Positions 1-5,409 of a DNA stretch of 5,643 bases are shown here, piece after piece. The notes below the pieces were generated by a model. It was not told where the DNA came from. It saw nothing but the letters and a program-made list of their open reading frames with translations, and did no database searches. Source of the stretch: Marinosulfonomonas sp. (GTDB lineage Bacteria > Pseudomonadota > Alphaproteobacteria > Rhodobacterales > Rhodobacteraceae); the NCBI GenBank assembly GCA_022712735.1, contig JAFLKA010000389.1, positions 1 to 5,643 of the forward strand, given 5' to 3'. Position numbers and translations under genes: made by a program. The stretch's first letter is position 1. The number at the start of each line of letters is the position of its first letter.

Positions 1-402
1 GACGGGTTTTTCATAACCGGCGACATGGCCACGATGGACACAGACGGGCGCATCGCAATCGTTGGCCGCGCCAAGGATCTGGTGATCACCGGCGGCTATA
101 ATGTCTACCCGAAAGAGGTGGAACTGGTCATTGATGCGATATCAGGCATCAAGGAAAGTGCCGTGATCGGCCTGACCCACCCCGATCTAGGCGAAGCCGT
201 AACGGCGGTTGTCGTTGCGCAGAGTAACACCACAATCACCGAGGCCGGAATCATCGCCGACCTTGCCGGATCGCTCGCGAAATTCAAGCAACCCAAGCGG
301 ATCATTTTCACCCCTGAATTGCCGCGCAACACGATGGGCAAGGTGCAGAAAAAAGCGCTGCGTGAAACCTACGCCGCACTTTATCAGTCTTTAAAAAAAT
401 AA
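1..402 (+). CDS. matB: Malonyl-CoA synthetase (MatB-type acyl-CoA synthetase), C-terminal part, 5' truncated
   Basis: This is the last 133 codons of an AMP-forming acyl-CoA/CoA ligase (ANL superfamily), open from the first base of the window and ending at TAA 400-402. Core motif A7 is visible as ITGD (codons 5-8). It is followed by the A8 hinge region with VGRAKDLVITGG and the YNVYPKEVE block typical of MatB. Near the end, the A10 motif PRNTMGKVQKK carries the adenylation-step catalytic lysine (codon 114, bases 340-342). Family members couple malonate, ATP and CoA to malonyl-CoA in the cytoplasm, feeding malonate use or biosynthesis. I assign MatB rather than a generic fatty acyl-CoA ligase from the resemblance of the NVYPKEVE and LPRNTMGKVQK stretches to rhizobial MatB. 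The substrate-binding half lies outside the window, so the substrate is inferred. The following sigma gene is 38 bases downstream on the same strand, with no obvious terminator between them. Confidence 0.8.
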   Translation, partial: DGFFITGDMATMDTDGRIAIVGRAKDLVITGGYNVYPKEVELVIDAISGIKESAVIGLTHPDLGEAVTAVVVAQSNTTITEAGIIADLAGSLAKFKQPKRIIFTPELPRNTMGKVQKKALRETYAALYQSLKK

Positions 403-412
403 ATTCCAAGGA

Positions 413-434
413 TTGACCCCGCACGCCCGTCTAA
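413..434 (+). promoter_or_regulatory. Possible promoter of the sigma factor operon, weak
   Basis: The 38-base gap between matB and the sigma gene contains TTGACC (413-418) and CGTCTAA (428-434). The second resembles the -10 element of ECF-type promoters (CGTC or TCTAA). No clear GGAAC-type -35 element sits at the usual spacing; only AAGGATT is nearby. If CGTCTAA is a real -10, transcription would begin at about 440-442, directly at the GTG/ATG cluster of the sigma gene. This is pattern matching in a short stretch and could be chance. Confidence 0.2.
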
Positions 435-440
435 CCAATT

Positions 441-989
441 GTGATGCGCATGGAAACTACAGACGAAACACTGGCCCAAGCTGCGGCGAATGGCGACCGC
501 GAGGCATTCTCGCTTTTGCTTGCGCGCAACTACGACCGCCTGTTCGGTCTGTGTTTCCGCCTGACCGGTGCCCGCGCCGATGCCGAGGATCTGACGCAAG
601 ATATCTGCGCCGCCCTGCCCGCCAAACTGGGCAGCTACAAACATCAAGCGCGGTTCTCGACGTGGCTGTATCGCGTCGCGGTGAACGCCGCACACGACCG
701 GCGCCGCCGCTTTGCCACCCATGCGCGCGCCGCCGATGGCTGGGGCGATTGGGAGGTGAACCGCGTGGCCACCAACAAGGAAACGCAGGACGGGGTGGAT
801 TGGTTAACTCAAGCCATGTCCAGCCTGTCGCAAGAGTTGCGCGACACACTGGCGCTGACGTTAGAGGATGAAATGACACACCGTGAAGCAGGCGAGGTTC
901 TGGGCGTGTCCGAGGGAACAATTAGCTGGCGCATGGCCGAGGTGAAAAAGCACCTGCGCGTGATGCACCAAGAGGAGCAAAAGGCATGA
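441..989 (+). CDS. ECF-family RNA polymerase sigma factor (sigma-70 group 4)
   Basis: A 182-residue protein with the two-domain layout and length of ECF sigma factors, which direct RNA polymerase to a small set of stress promoters. Region 2 spans about residues 20-90, with AEDLTQDI (48-55) in region 2.2 and FSTWLYRVAVNAAHDRRRR (72-90) across 2.3-2.4. Region 4 spans about 122-176, with SLSQELRDTLAL and a helix-turn-helix from T146 to K170 (HREAGEVLGVSEGTISWR). The linker of about 30 residues is short and there is no C-terminal extension. The start is uncertain: GTG 441, ATG 444 and ATG 450 are all in frame, and none has a recognisable Shine-Dalgarno at normal distance, so a leaderless transcript is possible. 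I give the longest form. Its TGA overlaps the ATG of the vWA gene in ATGA (986-989), an arrangement typical of sigma/regulator pairs, so the downstream membrane protein is the likely controller. I do not assign an ECF group number. Confidence 0.93.
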   Translation: MMRMETTDETLAQAAANGDREAFSLLLARNYDRLFGLCFRLTGARADAEDLTQDICAALPAKLGSYKHQARFSTWLYRVAVNAAHDRRRRFATHARAADGWGDWEVNRVATNKETQDGVDWLTQAMSSLSQELRDTLALTLEDEMTHREAGEVLGVSEGTISWRMAEVKKHLRVMHQEEQKA

Positions 990-3025
990 GTGATGATCTG
1001 ACGCACCTGAAAGACGCAATGCGCGCGGCCACACCCGCGCCGTCCAAAAAGGATGCCGATCTGGCGCTTGCGATGAAAAATTTCGATGATATGCAAAATT
1101 CCCGCCAAGGATCGGCGAACGAGGCGCGTCTTACTACTGATCACCCGACAATCACGTCGCGGTTTACATCAGGAGTAATTCATATGTTTCATTCCCTAAC
1201 CACCCGCGGCGCATTGGCTGCAACCACCTCAATCACCGCCGTTGGCATCGGTATTTTCCTTTATACACAGCAAGGCAACATCCGCTTTGAATTGCCAAAA
1301 CCGGATGCCGTGGTGGCCGAGGTTCCTGTGAATGAGGCACCGCTTAAAGATACTGTCGAAGCGATCATTGAAGCCGCTCCTGACGCTGAAGCACCCGCTA
1401 CAGCACAGATCGATACACGGCGAACACGCGAAGCCGCCGAGCTTGGCAAAGAAGAAGGCTTTGCTGCCGGTGCTAGCGCTGCACCAGAAGCCGAAGCCGA
1501 TATGGTGATCGCAGAAATTGCTCCAGCTGTGCCCCCCGCACTTACCCGCAAAGCCGCGCCTGCGCCGATGGGCGGAATTACGTCTGGGGCACTTGGATAC
1601 GACGACGTTGTGATCCAACCAGAACCCAACACCGAAGCCTTCGCCAACGCCGATGCTAACCCCGTTAAAATCACCACGGACACCCCGGTTTCGACCTTCT
1701 CGATTGATGTCGACACCGCGTCCTATTCGGTGATGCGCTCCTCGCTGATGAACGGCTATGCGCCGGACCCGCAATCGGTGCGGATCGAGGAAATGATCAA
1801 CTATTTCCCTTACGACTACCCCGCACCGGATGCCAATGAGGCCCCGTTCAAACCCACCGTCACCGTGTTTGCGACCCCGTGGAACGCAGGCACGCAACTG
1901 GTGCACATCGGCATTCAGGGCACCATGCCAGCGCTCGAGGATCGCCCAGCGCTGAACCTTGTGTTCCTGATCGACACATCAGGATCAATGGCGACGCCCA
2001 ACAAACTACCGCTGCTGATCCAGAGCTTTCGCCTGATGCTGTCCGAACTGAATGACGAGGACGAAGTGTCCATCGTCACCTATGCGGGCAGCGCCGGACA
2101 AGTTTTGAAACCCACCAAAGTATCGAACAAAGCCGCAATCATGGCCGCCTTGATGCGCCTTGGTGCGGGCGGATCAACCGCTGGCCAGCAAGGCTTGCAA
2201 CAGGCCTATGCCGTAGCCGAAGAAATGCGCGCGGATGGTGAAATCAGCCGGATTATTCTGGCCACTGACGGCGATTTCAACGTCGGCATCAGCGACCCTG
2301 ACCAGCTGAAAGACTACATCAGCAAGAAACGCGATAGCGGCACATACCTGTCGGTGCTCGGCTTTGGCCGTGGTAATCTGGACGACGCCACGATGCAGGC
2401 GTTAGCGCAAAACGGTAACGGCCAAGCGGCCTATATCGACACGCTGTCCGAAGCGCAAAAAGTGCTGGTGGACCAGTTGGGCGGCGCAATGTTCCCGATC
2501 GCCAATGACGTGAAGATACAGGTCGAGTTCAACCCCGCCCAAATCGCCGAATACCGTCTGATCGGATACGAAACCCGCACACTGGCACGCGAGGATTTCA
2601 ACAACGACACAGTAGATGCGGGCGAGATTGGCGCGGGCCATTCAGTGACCGCGATTTACGAGATCACGCCGGTTGGATCAGACGCCATCCTGAACGACGC
2701 GCTGCGCTATCAACCGGCTGCTGACACGGACGGCAACGGCGAACTAGGCTTCCTGAAACTGCGCTATAAAACCCCCGGCGAGGATACCAGCCAACTGCTG
2801 ACCACACCAATCACCACAGGCATGGGCGAGGCCACGGATGATATCCGGTTCTCGGCTGCCATCGCCGGTTATGGCCAACTTTTGACGGGTGGGAAATACC
2901 TGCAAGACTGGGGCTATAACGAGCTGATTACGCTGGCCAATAATACCAAAGGCGAAGATGCTTACGGCTATCGCAGCGAGGCGATCAAACTGATGCGCTT
3001 GGCCAAAAGTCTAAGCGGCGAATAG
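986..3025 (+). CDS. Membrane-anchored YfbK-like von Willebrand factor A protein, candidate anti-sigma regulator
   Basis: This 679-residue protein starts at ATG 986, inside the sigma gene's ATGA overlap, with AGAGGAG (971-977) as ribosome binding site. Residues 1-74 are hydrophilic and presumably cytoplasmic. They include an Ala/Lys-rich helical stretch (LKDAMRAATPAP, then LALAMKNFDDMQ) of the sort an anti-sigma domain could use. One membrane segment lies at about 75-94, followed by an Ala/Pro/Glu-rich linker to about 210. A vWF_A N-terminal domain (about 215-315, with STFSIDVDTASYSVMR at 236-251) is next, then a vWA domain (about 323-500) with a complete MIDAS metal site: D330-T-S332-G-S334, T398 and D428. 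A YfbK C-terminal domain (DUF3520, about 503-679) completes it. The domain order is that of E. coli YfbK, whose role is poorly known. The vWA part should face the periplasm and bind a ligand or partner through Mg2+. Anti-sigma activity is my inference from coupling and topology; no classical zinc-binding anti-sigma motif (HxxxCxxC) is present. Confidence 0.9.
   Translation: MSDDLTHLKDAMRAATPAPSKKDADLALAMKNFDDMQNSRQGSANEARLTTDHPTITSRFTSGVIHMFHSLTTRGALAATTSITAVGIGIFLYTQQGNIRFELPKPDAVVAEVPVNEAPLKDTVEAIIEAAPDAEAPATAQIDTRRTREAAELGKEEGFAAGASAAPEAEADMVIAEIAPAVPPALTRKAAPAPMGGITSGALGYDDVVIQPEPNTEAFANADANPVKITTDTPVSTFSIDVDTASYSVMRSSLMNGYAPDPQSVRIEEMINYFPYDYPAPDANEAPFKPTVTVFATPWNAGTQLVHIGIQGTMPALEDRPALNLVFLIDTSGSMATPNKLPLLIQSFRLMLSELNDEDEVSIVTYAGSAGQVLKPTKVSNKAAIMAALMRLGAGGSTAGQQGLQQAYAVAEEMRADGEISRIILATDGDFNVGISDPDQLKDYISKKRDSGTYLSVLGFGRGNLDDATMQALAQNGNGQAAYIDTLSEAQKVLVDQLGGAMFPIANDVKIQVEFNPAQIAEYRLIGYETRTLAREDFNNDTVDAGEIGAGHSVTAIYEITPVGSDAILNDALRYQPAADTDGNGELGFLKLRYKTPGEDTSQLLTTPITTGMGEATDDIRFSAAIAGYGQLLTGGKYLQDWGYNELITLANNTKGEDAYGYRSEAIKLMRLAKSLSGE
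1171..1186 (+). promoter_or_regulatory. Internal ribosome binding site and in-frame ATG within the vWA gene
   Basis: A textbook AGGAG (1171-1175) lies 8 bases before an ATG (1184-1186) that is in frame with the vWA protein (codon 67). Initiation here would give a 613-residue product starting MFHSLTTRGALAATTS. It would lack the cytoplasmic region but begin with a short basic segment and the hydrophobic stretch, like a signal anchor. It could be an alternative start, a relic of a fusion of two genes, or chance. The upstream start is also well supported by its own AGGAG and the ATGA overlap. Confidence 0.35.
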
Positions 3026-3042
3026 CTTCATTTTAGTTCCAT

Positions 3043-3093
3043 AAATATCTCCGCCGGAGGCAAGGAACTTTTTTGCTTCCGGCGAAGGTATTT
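3043..3093 (+). terminator. Long imperfect hairpin after the vWA gene (terminator or dispersed REP-like repeat)
   Basis: Arms 3043-3063 and 3073-3093 pair at 20 of 21 positions, including two G-U pairs and a single C/A mismatch, around a 9-base loop. The core is CGCCGGAGGCAA against TTGCTTCCGGCG. It begins 17 bases after the vWA stop codon. There is no long T-run after the right arm on the + strand, so it is not a classic intrinsic terminator. The outer AAATA/TATTT arms and CCGCCGGAGGC core resemble a hairpin I recall recurring between genes in Rhodobacterales. Transcript 3' end formation or stabilisation is the likely role. Confidence 0.6.
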
Positions 3094-3105
3094 CGGAAAA
3101 GAAGA

Positions 3106-3134
3106 AGGGCGCGAAGCAATCAGCTTCGCGCCCT
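3106..3134 (-). terminator. Intrinsic terminator-like hairpin for the hsp20 gene
   Basis: A perfect 12-base inverted repeat, AGGGCGCGAAGC (3106-3117) and GCTTCGCGCCCT (3123-3134), encloses a 5-base loop. Read on the - strand it starts 23 bases after the hsp20 stop and is followed by the pyrimidine-rich TTCTTCTTTTCC, which fits an intrinsic terminator. On the + strand the downstream tract is CTCTCGTTC, a weaker fit, but the GC-rich stem may also help stop transcription from the convergent vWA operon. Confidence 0.7.
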
Positions 3135-3157
3135 CTCTCGTTCAAATCCAAACGGCG

Positions 3158-3640
3158 TTAGTTAATCTTTTTGGCTTTCTTCGCCTTGCCCTCAACCACT
3201 TTCGCAGCCACCGGCGTATCCGAAGCAATCTTAATCTGGCGCGGTTTCAGCGCCTCTGGCACTTCGCGCATCAAATCGATATGCAGCATCCCGTCGGCAT
3301 GGGCAGCACCCGTCACACGCACATGATCCGCCAGATGAAAACGGCGCTCAAACGCGCGGGTGGCGATGCCGCGATGCAGATAGGTGCGCTCGACTTCTTC
3401 CAGCGCTTTACGAGCGGCAATAATCAGTGTATTTTCCCGCACCTCGACCGACAGTTCCTCATCCGTAAAACCGGCAACTGCAATGGTGATACGCCAAGCA
3501 TCCTCGGCTGTTTTTTCGATGTTATAGGGAGGATAGCTCTGCTTGCTTACATCATTGGTAAACACGCGGTCCATCATATCGGCGATTTGGTCAAAGCCAA
3601 CAGTGGCGCGGTATAGCGGTGCTAGGTCAAAATTTCTCAT
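3158..3640 (-). CDS. Small heat shock protein, Hsp20/alpha-crystallin family (IbpA-like)
   Basis: This is a 160-residue ATP-independent holdase chaperone that binds unfolding proteins in the cytoplasm until Hsp70/ClpB systems refold them. The N-terminus MRNFDLAPLYRATVGFD matches the IbpA/class A pattern. The alpha-crystallin domain spans about residues 36-140, with the AGFTDEELSVEV strand region (56-67), the GMLHIDL strand (117-123; usual pattern GxLxIxL) and a C-terminal IxI anchor at I136-K-I138 for oligomer assembly. A Lys-rich tail (AKKAKKIN) ends the protein. The start at 3640 is chosen because AAGG (3653-3650) lies 9 bases upstream and the family sequence begins there. ATG 3649 overlaps that ribosome binding site, and the longer reading frame to 3697 would translate the leader hairpins. 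A sigma-32 promoter and a ROSE-like leader precede it, so heat induction at both transcription and translation is expected. Confidence 0.95.
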   Translation of the reverse strand: MRNFDLAPLYRATVGFDQIADMMDRVFTNDVSKQSYPPYNIEKTAEDAWRITIAVAGFTDEELSVEVRENTLIIAARKALEEVERTYLHRGIATRAFERRFHLADHVRVTGAAHADGMLHIDLMREVPEALKPRQIKIASDTPVAAKVVEGKAKKAKKIN

Positions 3641-3732
3641 CTTGTTCATCCTTATATAAGCGACAAATGTTTTGTGCCCTCCATTATGGACAGGCATCGG
3701 TTGTTGCCAAACCCGCTTGGCGGCGTCTGGTA
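3641..3732 (-). promoter_or_regulatory. ROSE-like RNA thermometer in the hsp20 5' leader
   Basis: The 92-base leader predicted from the sigma-32 promoter can fold into three hairpins. The first pairs GCCAA (3721-3717) with TTGGC (3710-3706). The second pairs 3696-3687 with 3683-3675, nine pairs with one bulged G (3691). The third, next to the start codon, pairs UUUGUC-G-CUU (3667-3658) with AAGGAUGAA (3653-3645) around an AUAU loop: nine pairs including two G-U, with G3661 bulged. That last hairpin buries the Shine-Dalgarno AAGGA. It contains UCGCU, fitting the UYGCU element opposite the ribosome binding site in ROSE elements, which melt on heating to allow translation of small heat shock genes in rhizobia and relatives. 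The fold is by eye; no energy calculation was done. Confidence 0.75.
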
Positions 3733-3738
3733 ATGCTT

Positions 3739-3767
3739 AGATGGGGATGGATTTGGGTGGTTTCAAG
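3739..3767 (-). promoter_or_regulatory. Sigma-32 (RpoH) heat-shock promoter for hsp20
   Basis: Read on the - strand, CTTGAAA (3767-3761), a 15-base spacer and CCCATCT (3745-3739) match the sigma-32 consensus CTTGAAA-N11-16-CCCATnT at every defined position. From CTTG to the -10 is 18 bases, also fitting the alphaproteobacterial RpoH spacing. Transcription should start near 3732, giving the leader above. It lies just beyond the 3' end of the upstream protease gene, so hsp20 can be transcribed on its own. Confidence 0.8.
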
Positions 3768-3787
3768 CGAACTGTGGCAAAACCGGA

Positions 3788-4534
3788 TCAGAACACGCCT
3801 TTGCCCGATCGAAATGCCGCAAACAGATCGGGTATGACGCGGGAAACATCCATTCCAAGGGCAATGTTTCTTCCCGGCTCTTTGATACCGCTGGAAATAA
3901 TCGAAACAATGCGCGCACGGCGGCCAGAGCGGTCAAACACAGGGGCACCGGATGACCCGAAATGAACATCGCATGTGAACGCTACCAAACCGTCCTGCGT
4001 GCCAATCACATCGCATTTCTTTTGCCACGATAGCGTTTCATCACGCCCTTGCGCATAAGAAACAACGCTAACTTCGCGTCCCAAATTGGCCAGAGATTGC
4101 ACCTTGAATGGTGCTGCAAAAGCCGCAGCAATAGGTTGATCCAATTGCAGCAACGCCACATCATGCTGAATATTCATCAGCCTGTCACCGCCGCTATAAT
4201 TGTAGTTCTTCGGTACAACTGCGCGAATAACCTTACGTGTAGCAACCGGTTCACCATCGCGCAAACCTGCCTTGAATACCATGGTCTTCGGGTCGCGGCG
4301 CTCGCCCGTGCCTTTGGAATACAGGCAATGCGCAGCCGTTAGCACAATATCGGTCCGCAGCAAGACGCCGGTGCAATACCCCGTGGTGCCGATAACTACT
4401 TTGCCTACGGCCTCCCATCCCAAGGTATCCGACCGCAAGGTAAGACGCCGCAATCCAGTGCTTTCAGCAAGGGCTGGCAGGGCCATATTTACAAGGAGCA
4501 GGGCCGCAATTATCGCAGATTTATGCATTTTCAT
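3788..4534 (-). CDS. Secreted trypsin-like serine protease (S1 fold), downstream paralogue
   Basis: A 248-residue exported peptidase of the chymotrypsin fold. A Sec signal peptide (residues 1-23, basic MKMHK then a hydrophobic core and ALA cleavage site) is followed by a short segment before GWEAVGK. The triad is complete: H69 in TAAHC, D125 in HDVALLQL, S195 in FGSSGAPVF. C54/C70 and C174/C188 probably form disulfides. The active-site motif is GSSGAP rather than GDSGGP, so the aspartate used in trypsin zymogen activation is a serine. Asp189, six residues before the catalytic serine, sits where trypsin has its Lys/Arg specificity residue, but loop differences make specificity uncertain. The ATG overlaps the TGA of the upstream protease in ATGA (4534-4531) without a clear ribosome binding site, so translational coupling is likely. 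It acts in the periplasm or outside the cell; the substrate is unknown. Confidence 0.9.
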   Translation of the reverse strand: MKMHKSAIIAALLLVNMALPALAESTGLRRLTLRSDTLGWEAVGKVVIGTTGYCTGVLLRTDIVLTAAHCLYSKGTGERRDPKTMVFKAGLRDGEPVATRKVIRAVVPKNYNYSGGDRLMNIQHDVALLQLDQPIAAAFAAPFKVQSLANLGREVSVVSYAQGRDETLSWQKKCDVIGTQDGLVAFTCDVHFGSSGAPVFDRSGRRARIVSIISSGIKEPGRNIALGMDVSRVIPDLFAAFRSGKGVF

Positions 4535-5352
4535 GGCCGCAAGAATTTGGCGCCGGTGCGGCTGATCCCGCCCTGTGTGCCCAAACGGCGCGTTACAGGT
4601 TTCGTGCGCTGGAACGGGCCTTCGGTTGCTTTTAGCTCTGCCAGAATATCAGCCAGCGGTTTTTCCAGCGACATGCCCAGCGATACTTTGCGACCGTTCA
4701 CATTGGCCATCGCCGAAACCACCGACACAATCCGCGGCACACCATCGGCGTTCATCAAAAATACCGGCGCTCCGGATGATCCAAAATCAACGTCACATGA
4801 CATGATCAAGGTCCCCGATTGGCGGGCCAACACACGGCAGCTCTCCTGAATCGAAGGCGATTCAGCACGGTCATGCGCATAAGATACAATCCCGACATCA
4901 GCACCCTTGCGGGGCCGCACATCGGTTTGAAACGGGGTGATCGAGGATTTGTTGATTGGCCGTGTCAGTTGAAGAACTGCAAGATCATTGCGCACACGGA
5001 TGTCTTCGGAATCGGCTGCGAACACATAATCGGGGTGCACAACCGCACGTTTCACATTGGCATAGGCGCTTGCACGCCCGCCACGCCACCCGGCCAGAAA
5101 CTCGATCTTGGTCGCATCCACCATTTGCCCGTTGGCCTTGTTAAACACACAATGCGCGGCAGTCAGCACCAGATCAGGCGCAATCAACGCCCCCGTGCAC
5201 ATGTTTCTGCCTGCAATATTCAGCCGCCCCACAGCTTCCCAACCACGGCTGTCATCACCGGTCAGCATTTTGCGAAGCGGGCTGGTTTGCTCGGCAAATC
5301 CCGCAGAGGCAAAGCTGGCTAGGAAAACCAGAATACTGAATAGTTTACGCAT
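4531..5352 (-). CDS. Secreted trypsin-like serine protease (S1 fold), upstream paralogue with basic C-terminal tail
   Basis: A 273-residue protein. Start 5352 is preferred over ATG 5382 because GGAG (5361-5358) lies 5 bases upstream and the signal peptide then begins at once (MRKLFSILVFLASFASAGFA, residues 1-20). The triad is H67 (TAAHC), D123 (RNDLAVLQL) and S193 (FGSSGAPVF), with C52/C68 and C172/C186 as likely disulfides. It shares GWEAVG, CTG, LTAAHC, VVSYA or IVSYA, CDV and FGSSGAPVF with the next gene, indicating a tandem duplication. It differs by a tail of about 26 residues after the fold (248-273), rich in Arg, Lys, Thr and Gly and ending GAKFLRP, absent from its partner. It likely acts in the periplasm or is secreted. 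It is 57 bases downstream of glcF on the same strand, so it may be partly read from that operon. Confidence 0.9.
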   Translation of the reverse strand: MRKLFSILVFLASFASAGFAEQTSPLRKMLTGDDSRGWEAVGRLNIAGRNMCTGALIAPDLVLTAAHCVFNKANGQMVDATKIEFLAGWRGGRASAYANVKRAVVHPDYVFAADSEDIRVRNDLAVLQLTRPINKSSITPFQTDVRPRKGADVGIVSYAHDRAESPSIQESCRVLARQSGTLIMSCDVDFGSSGAPVFLMNADGVPRIVSVVSAMANVNGRKVSLGMSLEKPLADILAELKATEGPFQRTKPVTRRLGTQGGISRTGAKFLRP

Positions 5353-5357
5353 GTTAT

Positions 5358-5361
5358 CTCC
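5358..5361 (-). promoter_or_regulatory. Ribosome binding site deciding the upstream protease start
   Basis: GGAG on the - strand, 5 bases before ATG 5352-5350. The alternative in-frame ATG at 5382 has no such site and would put ten polar residues (MKRPDNGGDN) ahead of the signal peptide. Confidence 0.7.
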
Positions 5362-5365
5362 ACCA

Positions 5366-5402
5366 TTATCGGGCCGTTTCATCGTGAGTAACCGCCCGAT
5401 AA
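5366..5402 (-). terminator. Hairpin between glcF and the protease genes
   Basis: TTATCGGGC (5366-5374) and GCCCGATAA (5394-5402) form a perfect 9-base inverted repeat around a 19-base interval. After one mismatch the interval can add three inner pairs (5376-5378 with 5390-5392). On the - strand it begins 7 bases after the glcF stop and ends 4 bases before the protease ribosome binding site. There is no T-run after it, so it may be a partial terminator, an mRNA-stabilising 3' end for glcF, or a structure affecting protease translation. Confidence 0.5.
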
Positions 5403-5409
5403 GGCAGGA

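Noticed and set aside
457..921. 154-codon - strand open frame over the sigma gene
   Set aside because: Arg/Pro-rich translation typical of the antisense of a GC-rich coding region; the + strand encodes intact sigma regions 2 and 4.
1229..1906. 225-codon open frame on the - strand inside the vWA gene
   Set aside because: It lies antisense to a clear YfbK-like protein, has low-complexity Gly/Arg/His content, no ribosome binding site and no recognisable domain; it is a codon-bias shadow.
3651..3660. Perfect palindrome CTTATATAAG as an operator
   Set aside because: It is better explained as the closing part of the thermometer hairpin, where AAG belongs to the ribosome binding site.
3641..3697. 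N-terminal extension of hsp20 from ATG 3697 (19 extra residues)
   Set aside because: The extension would translate the leader hairpins and lacks a Shine-Dalgarno; family N-terminus MRNFDL begins at 3640 with a well-spaced AAGG.
4819..5322. 167-codon + strand open frame opposite the upstream protease
   Set aside because: The - strand frame has signal peptide, full catalytic triad and proper start; this frame shows no domain features.
5353..5382. Upstream protease start at ATG 5382
   Set aside because: No ribosome binding site, it lies inside the intergenic hairpin loop, and it would add a polar stretch before the signal peptide.
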